A stretch of 5,196 bases of DNA from Bifidobacterium breve (lineage in GTDB: Bacteria > Actinomycetota > Actinomycetes > UBA12327). The DNA lies in assembly GCA_943332445.1 (NCBI GenBank), contig CALQPL010000099.1, positions 1 to 5,196 of the forward strand, in the 5' to 3' direction. A program made the translations under genes and the position numbers. Every line of letters begins with the position of its first letter. Positions within the stretch are counted from its first letter, which is position 1. This document shows positions 1 to 5,196 of the stretch, piece by piece. The notes beneath the pieces are model-generated. The model was not told where the DNA came from, ran no database searches, and saw nothing but the letters and a program-made list of their open reading frames with translations.

Positions 1-67
1 CGTCAGGATAGGCGGTTGCGCACGGAGTCGGGGGAACACGCACCACACGGGCGTGCCGAAGGTCGGT

Positions 68-95
68 GTTTACGTATCAGCGCATACGGCACAAT
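68..95 (+). promoter_or_regulatory. Possible fba promoter (weak)
   Basis: A candidate -35 element GTTTAC (68-73) and a candidate -10 element CACAAT (90-95) lie 16 bases apart, upstream of the aldolase start codon. They would give a short leader of about 35 bases. The match to the vegetative sigma consensus is only partial: the -10 lacks its first T. This is a by-eye guess; no other promoter-like pair stands out in the 137 bases before the gene. Confidence 0.22.
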
Positions 96-125
96 GGCAT
101 CACACGAGTTCACTGCAGTAGGACT

Positions 126-131
126 GAGGAG
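126..131 (+). promoter_or_regulatory. Ribosome binding site that fixes the fba start
   Basis: GAGGAG lies 6 bases before the ATG at 138. The reading frame is open further upstream to an ATG at 66, but that start would add 24 residues without similarity to aldolases and has no comparable Shine-Dalgarno sequence. The start at 138 is therefore preferred. Confidence 0.8.
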
Positions 132-137
132 CAGCGC

Positions 138-1163
138 ATGCCCATTGCCACCCCAGAGGTTTACGCGACCATGTTGGATCGCGCGAAGGCGGGCGCCTTT
201 GCCTACCCAGCCATTAACTGCACATCGTCACAGACCTTGAATGCAGCAATCCAAGGATTTGCTGAAGCAGGTAGTGACGGAATCGTTCAGATTTCCTGGG
301 GCGGCGCGCAGTACCTCAGCGGTACCGCTCACAAGGACATGGTGGTTGGTGCTGTTGCACTCGCGGAATTTGCTCATGTGGTGGCTGCGCAATATGGCGT
401 GAACATTGCCCTGCACACCGACCACTGCCCCGAGCCTCAACTCGATGGCTTCATGCGCCCTTTGATCAAGATTTCACAAGAGCGCGTGGCACAGGGATTG
501 AACCCGCTGTTCCAGTCACACATGTGGGATGGGTCGGCCGTGCCGCTGGACACCAACATCGCGATCGCTAAGGAACTTCTTGAGCAGTGTCGTAAGGCCA
601 ACATCGTGATGGAGCTGGAAATTGGCGTTGTGGGTGGCGAAGAAGACGGCATTGCCCACGAAATCAATGAAAAGTTGTACACCACGGTTGAGGATGCAGC
701 CTTAACCGCGGAGGCACTGGGCACAGGCGAGAACGGTCGCTACATGCTGGCGGCAACTTTCGGAAACGTGCACGGTGTGTACAAGCCAGGCAACGTCAAG
801 CTCAAGCCCGCGATCTTGAAAGACATCCAGGACCACGTTGGTGCCTCAACGAGCAAGGACAAGCCGTTTGACTTGGTATTCCACGGTGGATCTGGTTCGT
901 TGTTGTCGGAAATCCGCGAGACGTTGGATTACGGCGTGATCAAGATGAACATCGACACTGACACGCAGTACGCATTCACGCGACCTGTCGTTGATCACGT
1001 GATGAAGAATTACGACGGTGTCCTAAAGATTGATGGCGAAGTAGGCAATAAGAAGTTGTATGACCCTCGCGCATACGGCAAGGCCGCTGAGGCTGGCATG
1101 ACGGCGCGAGTAGTTCAAGCGTGCGAAGATCTGCGATCGACAGGTACTTCACTGTCAGCCTAG
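138..1163 (+). CDS. fbaA: Class II fructose-bisphosphate aldolase
   Basis: This is a 341-residue zinc-dependent class II aldolase. It cleaves fructose 1,6-bisphosphate to dihydroxyacetone phosphate and glyceraldehyde 3-phosphate, and catalyses the reverse in gluconeogenesis, in the cytoplasm. The sequence shows the substrate-side motif YPAINCTSS (23-31), the TDHC motif with catalytic Asp95 and zinc ligand His96, SHMWDGSA (127-134), the acidic loop MELEIGVVGGEED (158-170), GNVHGVYKPG (209-218) with zinc ligand His212, and FHGGSGS (248-254) with zinc ligand His249. NIDTDTQ (271-277), which binds substrate phosphate, is also present. All expected active-site residues are intact and the length is normal for the actinobacterial FbaA type. 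The start at 138 is set by GAGGAG six bases upstream. The gene converges on the AbiEi-like gene with 3 bases between the stops. Identification is very secure. Confidence 0.97.
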   Translation: MPIATPEVYATMLDRAKAGAFAYPAINCTSSQTLNAAIQGFAEAGSDGIVQISWGGAQYLSGTAHKDMVVGAVALAEFAHVVAAQYGVNIALHTDHCPEPQLDGFMRPLIKISQERVAQGLNPLFQSHMWDGSAVPLDTNIAIAKELLEQCRKANIVMELEIGVVGGEEDGIAHEINEKLYTTVEDAALTAEALGTGENGRYMLAATFGNVHGVYKPGNVKLKPAILKDIQDHVGASTSKDKPFDLVFHGGSGSLLSEIRETLDYGVIKMNIDTDTQYAFTRPVVDHVMKNYDGVLKIDGEVGNKKLYDPRAYGKAAEAGMTARVVQACEDLRSTGTSLSA

Positions 1164-1166
1164 GTT

Positions 1167-2093
1167 TTAAGCAACAGCCCTTGCGAGAGCAGAGTTGATC
1201 CGAGCAACAACATCGCGCGCTTGGTGAATAAGTTCGTGGGTAGTGACCGTGAGAACGATGTAACCCTGCATTCGCATGAGGTCTTCTTGTTTGCGCAGGT
1301 CGCGCAGTCGTCGTAGTTGGACTTCCGTAGTGGCGTCTGTGCGATCCAGCATCACCATGACCGCCTGGTCTGGCCAGACAAAATCGAAACGTCCCACTGC
1401 GTGTTCTTGGTGCGAAACGGAGACCGCGCACAAGGGGTTGGGCAATCCCAGGGTGAGGAAAAGCCCGCGGCACCACGACAACAGCGGATCCGCGCAGTCT
1501 GGCGTTGCGAGTTCAAGGGATTGTTGAGCGAGGTTCACGCCAGGCCACCGCGGTAACTGATCAAGGACTTCGTCCCAATCCCCGCGCTGAACAAGGTCTT
1601 GGCTCAAGGCTGATTCTGCGGCGACAAGGGTGGTGGGTAAATCACACGTGCGAGCGATATCGACGATGGTGCGAGCCAACGACGTCACGGGAAGTGATGC
1701 ACCCCAAGGCGTGACATGGTCGGTGCGGTGAAGTGCCAGGTCGCGAGTGGTAAATACCTGGGCACCAACAACATGTCGCCGAAGATCTCGATGCGTAGTC
1801 AAGGTGACGTCCATGAGTGGATGTAGTGGAGTCAGCCCATGAATGGCTAAGGCGGTGTGATGGCTCAGAACGTGGTCGCAGGTCAACGATTGATGCACGG
1901 CAAGGGCATTCAGTAGATGTTGCTCTCGTGGGCTCAACGTCGTGAAGGTTTCGCGTTCGACATACACCCCACGTCGAAGGGCGAGCCAACGTTGTGAGGT
2001 CAAAGCCCACCGGATCTGGTCGGGACTGTGTCCTTGAGTCAGCAAATCAGATCGCCACAGAAGTGGCGTGGTGATGTGTGATGAAGCCCCCAT
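1167..2093 (-). CDS. AbiEi-like winged-helix protein with degenerate Vsr/DUF559-like C-terminus
   Basis: This 308-residue protein resembles the orphan type IV antitoxin-like (AbiEi) proteins of Actinobacteria. Residues 10-50 have the family's N-terminal helix-turn-helix pattern (HSPDQIRWALTSQRWLALRRGVYV). The middle carries the familiar S-x-x-TA-x-x-HGL stretch (77-87) and the LPVTSLARTIVDIAR stretch (134-148). In related proteins the C-terminus (about 205-305) is a Vsr/DUF559-like nuclease fold. Here RFDFVWPD (235-242), KQEDLMRMQGY (268-278) and LTVTTHEL (281-288) fit that pattern. However, the usual E-F-D-G stretch reads M-L-D-R (248-251), so one expected acidic residue is lost and nuclease activity is doubtful. 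There is no AbiEii toxin gene on either side. The start at 2093 has only a weak AGG eight bases upstream. An inverted repeat at 2096-2108 lies just before the start and may be an autoregulatory operator. The role is unknown; DNA binding is inferred from the family. Confidence 0.72.
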   Translation of the reverse strand: MGASSHITTPLLWRSDLLTQGHSPDQIRWALTSQRWLALRRGVYVERETFTTLSPREQHLLNALAVHQSLTCDHVLSHHTALAIHGLTPLHPLMDVTLTTHRDLRRHVVGAQVFTTRDLALHRTDHVTPWGASLPVTSLARTIVDIARTCDLPTTLVAAESALSQDLVQRGDWDEVLDQLPRWPGVNLAQQSLELATPDCADPLLSWCRGLFLTLGLPNPLCAVSVSHQEHAVGRFDFVWPDQAVMVMLDRTDATTEVQLRRLRDLRKQEDLMRMQGYIVLTVTTHELIHQARDVVARINSALARAVA

Positions 2094-2095
2094 GA

Positions 2096-2108
2096 CATCA
2101 GCCTGATG
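2096..2108. repeat. Perfect 6+1+6 inverted repeat, candidate operator
   Basis: CATCAG-C-CTGATG is a perfect 13-base inverted repeat. It begins 2 bases upstream of the ATG of the AbiEi-like gene and overlaps the place where its ribosome binding site must lie. AbiEi antitoxins are known to bind inverted repeats upstream of their own genes, so this could be an autorepression site. It may also be chance, because the half-sites are only 6 bases. Confidence 0.35.
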
Positions 2109-2163
2109 GCACGGAGGGGCTTGGCGCTCGCGTCATCCACAACAACAAGGGCATGATGGGGTC

Positions 2164-2577
2164 ATGACATCTGAAAACTTGCTTGCTGGCCCACCCCCGG
2201 TTCTCCTGCCCGCTGATCCGCATCCACGCTCCGAACTCGAAGCGGGCGCTGATCCCCTTGATGTCGCCGGGCGCTATCCAGCCTCAGCGCTTCCTTGGGC
2301 TGTCCTGGCGGAAAAGGCCATGGGCGATAACCAACCCGTCGTGGCGTACGCGTTTGCCCGCACCGGGTACCACCGAAGCCTGGACCTGTTGCGTCGCAAT
2401 GGCTGGAAGGGGCACGGTCCGGTGCCGTGGTCACATGAACCAAACCACGGCTTCTTGCGGTCGATGGCCGCGCTTGCTCGCGCAGCTCACGCCATTGGTG
2501 AGGAAGAGGAATATGTGCGATGCCGGGACTTCTTGCGTGAGACCAGTGCTGAAGCTGCGGAAGTCTTGTCGATCTAA
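2164..2577 (+). CDS. DUF3151 family protein
   Basis: This 137-residue protein of unknown function belongs to the actinobacterial DUF3151 family. The sequence shows the family's N-terminal proline-rich LLAGPPPVLLP (6-16), the WAVLAEKAM segment (45-53), and the highly conserved core from AYAFARTGYHR (61-71) through LLRRNGWKGHGPVPWSH (75-91) to NHGFLRSMAALARAA (94-108). A short acidic EEEEYVRCRDFL (113-124) follows. It has no signal peptide or membrane segment and is probably a soluble, helical cytoplasmic protein. In many actinobacteria a gene of this family lies next to or close to fba, which matches this window except for the inserted AbiEi-like gene. The ATG at 2164 follows a GGGG (2158-2161). 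The nearby ATGs at 2153 and 2156 are out of frame. The gene converges on the aminotransferase with 3 bases between the stops. The family assignment is firm; the function is not known. Confidence 0.9.
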   Translation: MTSENLLAGPPPVLLPADPHPRSELEAGADPLDVAGRYPASALPWAVLAEKAMGDNQPVVAYAFARTGYHRSLDLLRRNGWKGHGPVPWSHEPNHGFLRSMAALARAAHAIGEEEEYVRCRDFLRETSAEAAEVLSI

Positions 2578-2580
2578 AAC

Positions 2581-3939
2581 TTAGGCAAACAGTTCGCCCA
2601 GAAGTTCATTAAACATCGCGGTGTGCGCATCAACGTCAGCCTCTGTCGTGCTCGGTGCCATGAGGGCCATGTTGTGAAATGGTGTCATCAAGATGCCGCG
2701 GTTGAGCGCGTAGAGGTGCAAGAACTCATCGAGGGCATGATCGCCCGCGGCAAAAGCCTCTGCACCCGTTCGCACTGCATGTTCTGAAAACATGTATTCA
2801 CCACGTGCGCCGAGTCGGTTGCAGTGCCACGGTGCGTCGACTGCCGCAATAGCTGCGTCTACTCCGTCTGCCCAGCGCGTTCCCAACGCAATCATGTGTT
2901 CATAAGCAGCTGGGGTGAGAACGTCAGTCAATGTCGCGCGCATTGCGGCCAGCGACAAGGCATTACCGGCCAGCGTTCCGCCAATTCCCCCCACATCAAG
3001 GTCGTCTTTGGCCACGCCAACCGCGATGCGGTCGGCGATCTCTTGCGTCATCCCAAAGGCACCGCAGGGGACGCCTCCTCCAATGGGCTTACCCACGGTC
3101 AGCATGTCGGGCTTGAGCCCGTGTGTGCCGGTCCAGCCCCCGGGACCCACCGAGAGGGTGTGCGTTTCATCAACGATCCAGACCGCGCCGTATTTCGTAG
3201 TCAACTCTCGGCAAGCGTCGAGGTAGCCAGGCTCAGGAAGCACAATGCCGATGTTGGTCAGCGCTGGTTCCATCAAAACCGCAGCAACGTCGCCGGTTTG
3301 CAGCGCGCGTTCGAGGTCATCCACGCTGTTGTAATTGACCACGATGGTGGTTTCGTTCAGGTCAACGGGTGCTCCGATGTTGCCGGGCCGCGACACGGTC
3401 TTGCCGTTCTCGTCCAAGATGGCAAAGGTCTCGTCAACGGTTCCGTGGTAGCACCAATCGTGGACCACGATCTTGTTCCGGCCGGTGATCTGGCGCGCAT
3501 GACGGATGGCATTGCGGTTGGCATCGGTCGCCGACAAAGTGAATTGCCACAGTGGAAGTCCGAAGCGTTGTTGTAGCGCTTCACCGACCACGATCGCATC
3601 TTCGGTGGGCAGCATGGCGGTCACACCTTTGCTCATTTGCTTGGTCACCGCAGCAACCGTGGCCGCTGGCGAATGTCCGGTCATGGCACCGGTATCCCCC
3701 AGGCACAGGTCGATGTAATCCAAGCCGTCAGCGTCGGTGAAGTGCGAGCCCTGGGCGCTGGTCACAAACAGGGGGAAGGCCCCAGCCCACCGGGCCATCC
3801 AGACCATCGGCACCCCGCGGTTGAGGCTGGCAAGAGCTCGTTGGTGGAGGGCTTGGGAGGCCGGGTGGGTTTGAACGAAGCGCTCCTGTTCCCGTGTCAT
3901 CAGACGGGTAAGGTTGTCCTGATCAATGGTGCCTGGCAT
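2581..3939 (-). CDS. Class III PLP-dependent aminotransferase, glutamate-1-semialdehyde aminomutase-like
   Basis: This 452-residue cytoplasmic pyridoxal-phosphate enzyme has the fold-type I, class III pattern. Visible motifs are GHSPAAT (88-94), a phosphate-binding loop written SATDAN (136-141), the ring-stacking YHG (164-166), MEPALTN (223-229), the cofactor Asp in VDETHT (256-261, Asp257), the Schiff-base Lys284 in VGKPIGGG (282-289), and GGTLAGNALSLAA (320-332), which matches GSA aminomutases. Length fits. It belongs to the 'aspartate aminotransferase family' often annotated as glutamate-1-semialdehyde aminomutase. True HemL usually has S-G-T/S-E-A at the phosphate loop, so a heme role is unlikely and the substrate is unknown. 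The frame is open upstream to 4101, but AGGAG at 3946-3950 fixes the start at 3939. The upstream extension would overlap the divergent flavin reductase gene and has no family similarity. Sharing a 69-base gap with that gene suggests co-regulation. Confidence 0.9.
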   Translation of the reverse strand: MPGTIDQDNLTRLMTREQERFVQTHPASQALHQRALASLNRGVPMVWMARWAGAFPLFVTSAQGSHFTDADGLDYIDLCLGDTGAMTGHSPAATVAAVTKQMSKGVTAMLPTEDAIVVGEALQQRFGLPLWQFTLSATDANRNAIRHARQITGRNKIVVHDWCYHGTVDETFAILDENGKTVSRPGNIGAPVDLNETTIVVNYNSVDDLERALQTGDVAAVLMEPALTNIGIVLPEPGYLDACRELTTKYGAVWIVDETHTLSVGPGGWTGTHGLKPDMLTVGKPIGGGVPCGAFGMTQEIADRIAVGVAKDDLDVGGIGGTLAGNALSLAAMRATLTDVLTPAAYEHMIALGTRWADGVDAAIAAVDAPWHCNRLGARGEYMFSEHAVRTGAEAFAAGDHALDEFLHLYALNRGILMTPFHNMALMAPSTTEADVDAHTAMFNELLGELFA

Positions 3940-3945
3940 GGCCTG

Positions 3946-3950
3946 CTCCT
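3946..3950 (-). promoter_or_regulatory. Ribosome binding site that fixes the aminotransferase start
   Basis: Read on the minus strand, AGGAG stands 6 bases before the ATG at 3939-3937. It decides in favour of the 452-residue form over the 54-residue longer open frame that begins at 4101. Confidence 0.8.
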
Positions 3951-3997
3951 GGTGGATCGTTGGATCTCCAGAGTATTGAGTTTGGGCCGAAAACGAT

Positions 3998-4002
3998 AGG
4001 AG
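3998..4002 (+). promoter_or_regulatory. Ribosome binding site that fixes the GTG start of the flavin reductase fusion
   Basis: AGGAG lies 6 bases upstream of a GTG codon at 4009, and translation from there immediately gives the conserved flavin reductase N-terminus (D-x-F-R-x-A-L-A-x-x-x-S-G-V). The start is therefore GTG. Confidence 0.8.
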
Positions 4003-4008
4003 CGCGCA

Positions 4009-5130
4009 GTGGCTGTAAACCCGGATACGTTTCGGGACGCTCTCGCGCAATGGCCTAGTGGGGTAACGGTCGTGACCACGCTTGCCGATGGCAAGTGGCA
4101 CGGCATGACGGCAAGCTCATTTAGCAGCGTGAGTGCCGATCCACCCCTGGTTTCGGTCTGCCTGCTCAAGGGCATTTACACGCACGATCTGATTGCCACA
4201 AGTGGCGTTTTTGGCATCAATATTTTGGCCGCTGATCAAACAGAACTAGGTAAGCGCTTTGCCGGCATGATCCCCGACATCACTGATCGCTTTGACGGTG
4301 TCGATTGCCACACCAGCGAGACCGGCGTCCCGTTATTTGATCACGCACTGGCTTGGATCGATTGCCGAGTGATCTTCGAATACGAAGGTGGCGATCACAC
4401 GATCTTTGTCGGTGAAGTTCTTGATGCGGGTAACCCCCGCAAGTCGGCTCCGCTGCTGTATCACTCACGTAGTTGGGGACAGTTCGCTGATCAACTGCCG
4501 GAAAAGGCTGCAGTCGCTGATGTTGGAATCACTCGCCTCGAAACTGAAACCGGTGTTGACCTCTCTGCTGATAAGGCTGCGCTCGCTGCAGCTGGTGTGG
4601 CTGTTTCCCCGGCTGAGGTAGTCGTTGATTCTCGCGATCCAGCAACTGTTGAGGCGGCCATCGCTGCTCAGGCGAAAGTCGGGATTGATCGAGTGGTTCT
4701 CCTCCATGCATTTGACCCCGATCGCCACGATGCGGTGCTGTTTGCGGCGTCAAATCTGGCGCGAGGTGGTTTCACTGAGGTGGTTCTTGACGACACCGCA
4801 GCAGACGCCAACCCTCTAATAGTTCGGCAGCGACTTGTTGATGTCAGCGTGCGGATTAAGCCGTCGGTAACAGGCGTATGTCTGCGTGATCATGCGGGGT
4901 TGGGCCTGGCTAACGCACTTGCTGCCTTAAAGAGTGGTGTCACACAGTTTGATACTGCGTTGGGTGGGATGGGTGGACTCATCGCGACGGAAGATGTCTT
5001 GTACTTGATGGAGTTGCTCAATATTTCGACCGGCGCCTCACGCGCCGAGGCAGTGGAAGTGGCGCATTCCTTGGCCCGCAATCTGCAGCTTCCACGCGCG
5101 GTTGAACCTCGCCCCACCTGGATGCTGTGA
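4009..5130 (+). CDS. Flavin reductase fused to a degenerate HMG-CoA-lyase-like half barrel
   Basis: This 373-residue protein has two parts. Residues 5-160 form a complete flavin reductase-like domain (FMN-binding split barrel, HpaC/PheA2 type). It shows FRDALAQWPSGVTVVTT (8-24), GMTASSFSSVSADPPLVSVC (32-51), FGINILAADQ (68-77), the NADH-associated GDH in GGDHTIFVGEV (127-137) and LLYHSRSWGQF (149-159). Such domains reduce free flavin with NAD(P)H for partner monooxygenases. After a linker, about 200-365 resemble the C-terminal half of HMG-CoA lyase and its HMGL-like relatives: VVLDDT (258-263), GLGLANALAALKSGVTQFD (297-315), LGGMGG (318-323) and IATEDVLYLMELLNISTG (325-342). The metal-site histidines are replaced (Cys291, Arg293) and the catalytic Cys/Asn loop is missing, so lyase activity is not expected. 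Family usual length is 160-190, so about 200 residues are extra. No frameshift is evident. The reductase call is firm; the tail's role is unknown. Confidence 0.85.
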   Translation: MAVNPDTFRDALAQWPSGVTVVTTLADGKWHGMTASSFSSVSADPPLVSVCLLKGIYTHDLIATSGVFGINILAADQTELGKRFAGMIPDITDRFDGVDCHTSETGVPLFDHALAWIDCRVIFEYEGGDHTIFVGEVLDAGNPRKSAPLLYHSRSWGQFADQLPEKAAVADVGITRLETETGVDLSADKAALAAAGVAVSPAEVVVDSRDPATVEAAIAAQAKVGIDRVVLLHAFDPDRHDAVLFAASNLARGGFTEVVLDDTAADANPLIVRQRLVDVSVRIKPSVTGVCLRDHAGLGLANALAALKSGVTQFDTALGGMGGLIATEDVLYLMELLNISTGASRAEAVEVAHSLARNLQLPRAVEPRPTWML

Positions 5131-5136
5131 GTCGCT

Positions 5137-5196
5137 GTGTCATCGGTTGCTGAAAACTTGTTGCTCTTTCGTGGCGTATGGCATGACCACATCAGC
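5137..5196 (+). CDS. Possible 5' end of a following gene, cut by the window edge
   Basis: A GTG at 5137 opens a frame of 20 codons (MSSVAENLLLFRGVWHDH and two more) that stays open to the last base. It begins 6 bases after the stop of the flavin reductase fusion, as a translationally linked operon partner would. There is no good Shine-Dalgarno sequence, and the fragment is too short to assign to a family. It could be the start of a linked enzyme gene or simply non-coding sequence. Confidence 0.28.
   Translation, partial: MSSVAENLLLFRGVWHDHIS

Larger units (their letters stand above)
3940..4008. promoter_or_regulatory. Shared divergent control region between aminotransferase and flavin reductase fusion
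   Basis: These 69 bases must carry the 5' signals of both divergent genes. Each end holds a strong AGGAG ribosome site, leaving about 48 bases for promoters. I see a possible minus-strand -10 TACTCT around 3971-3976 and a GGATC direct repeat (3954-3958 and 3962-3966). No convincing paired -35/-10 or clear operator palindrome is visible. Promoters may be overlapping or lie partly inside the coding sequences. Confidence 0.4.

Noticed and set aside
1..11. TAG at 9-11 as the end of an upstream + strand gene
   Set aside because: Only two codons would be visible, which is too little to support a gene.
66..137. 24-codon N-terminal extension of the aldolase
   Set aside because: No similarity to aldolases and no ribosome site; GAGGAG precedes the ATG at 138.
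561..568. GCGATCGC octamer resembling the cyanobacterial HIP1 palindrome
   Set aside because: Single copy inside fba coding sequence, in a genome with actinobacterial genes; most likely chance.
81..1080. CGCATACGGCA found at 81-91 and again at 1070-1080
   Set aside because: Only 11 bases, one copy within the fba coding sequence, no flanking similarity; chance repeat.
976..1476. 166-codon open frame on the - strand
   Set aside because: It overlaps the end of fba and the AbiEi-like gene in another frame; the composition is arginine/serine/histidine-rich as expected of a shadow frame.
2824..3576. 250-codon open frame on the + strand
   Set aside because: It lies wholly antisense inside the aminotransferase, which has all family motifs; the translated product has no recognisable domain and there is no ribosome site.
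3940..4101. 54-codon N-terminal extension of the aminotransferase
   Set aside because: It would overlap the flavin reductase start, lacks family similarity, and AGGAG at 3946-3950 marks the start at 3939.
2173..5162. TGAAAACTTG shared near the start of DUF3151 and in the final 66 bases
   Set aside because: It encodes a similar E-N-L stretch in each frame and has no extended match; treated as coincidence.

Overview
The window looks like a chromosomal piece of an actinobacterium (Actinomycetota) of moderate GC content, roughly mid-50s percent by eye. The main evidence is the aldolase, which reads like actinobacterial class II FbaA, together with a DUF3151 gene, a family almost confined to Actinobacteria and often found close to fba. 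The orphan AbiEi-like gene with a Vsr/DUF559-like tail is also a typical actinobacterial type. I cannot name a genus. The GC is lower than in most Streptomyces or Mycobacterium, which would suit an aquatic or small-genome lineage, but that is inference.

Layout from left to right: an intergenic leader (1-137); a class II fructose-bisphosphate aldolase (138-1163, +); an AbiEi-like winged-helix protein with a degenerate nuclease-like C-terminus (1167-2093, -); a DUF3151 protein (2164-2577, +); a class III PLP-dependent aminotransferase of the glutamate-1-semialdehyde aminomutase type (2581-3939, -); a two-domain protein joining a flavin reductase to an HMG-CoA-lyase-like half barrel (4009-5130, +); and possibly the first 20 codons of another gene (5137-5196, +). 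Strands alternate gene by gene. Both convergent pairs are separated by exactly 3 bases, and the two divergent gaps are about 70 bases each, so coding density is very high.

The aldolase is housekeeping glycolysis/gluconeogenesis, and DUF3151 is its usual, functionally uncharacterised, genomic companion. Here the AbiEi-like gene sits between them in the opposite orientation, with no AbiEii toxin gene beside it. The right half is a divergent pair, aminotransferase and flavin reductase fusion, sharing a 69-base control region. This suggests a common, unidentified metabolic role.

The most unusual object is the fusion protein. Its first ~160 residues form a complete flavin reductase. Its last ~100 residues clearly resemble the C-terminal half of the HMG-CoA lyase TIM barrel, but the metal-binding histidines are replaced and the catalytic cysteine/asparagine loop is deleted. 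It therefore looks like a pseudo-enzyme module recruited for another purpose. No RNA genes, CRISPR arrays, insertion sequences or attachment sites were seen.
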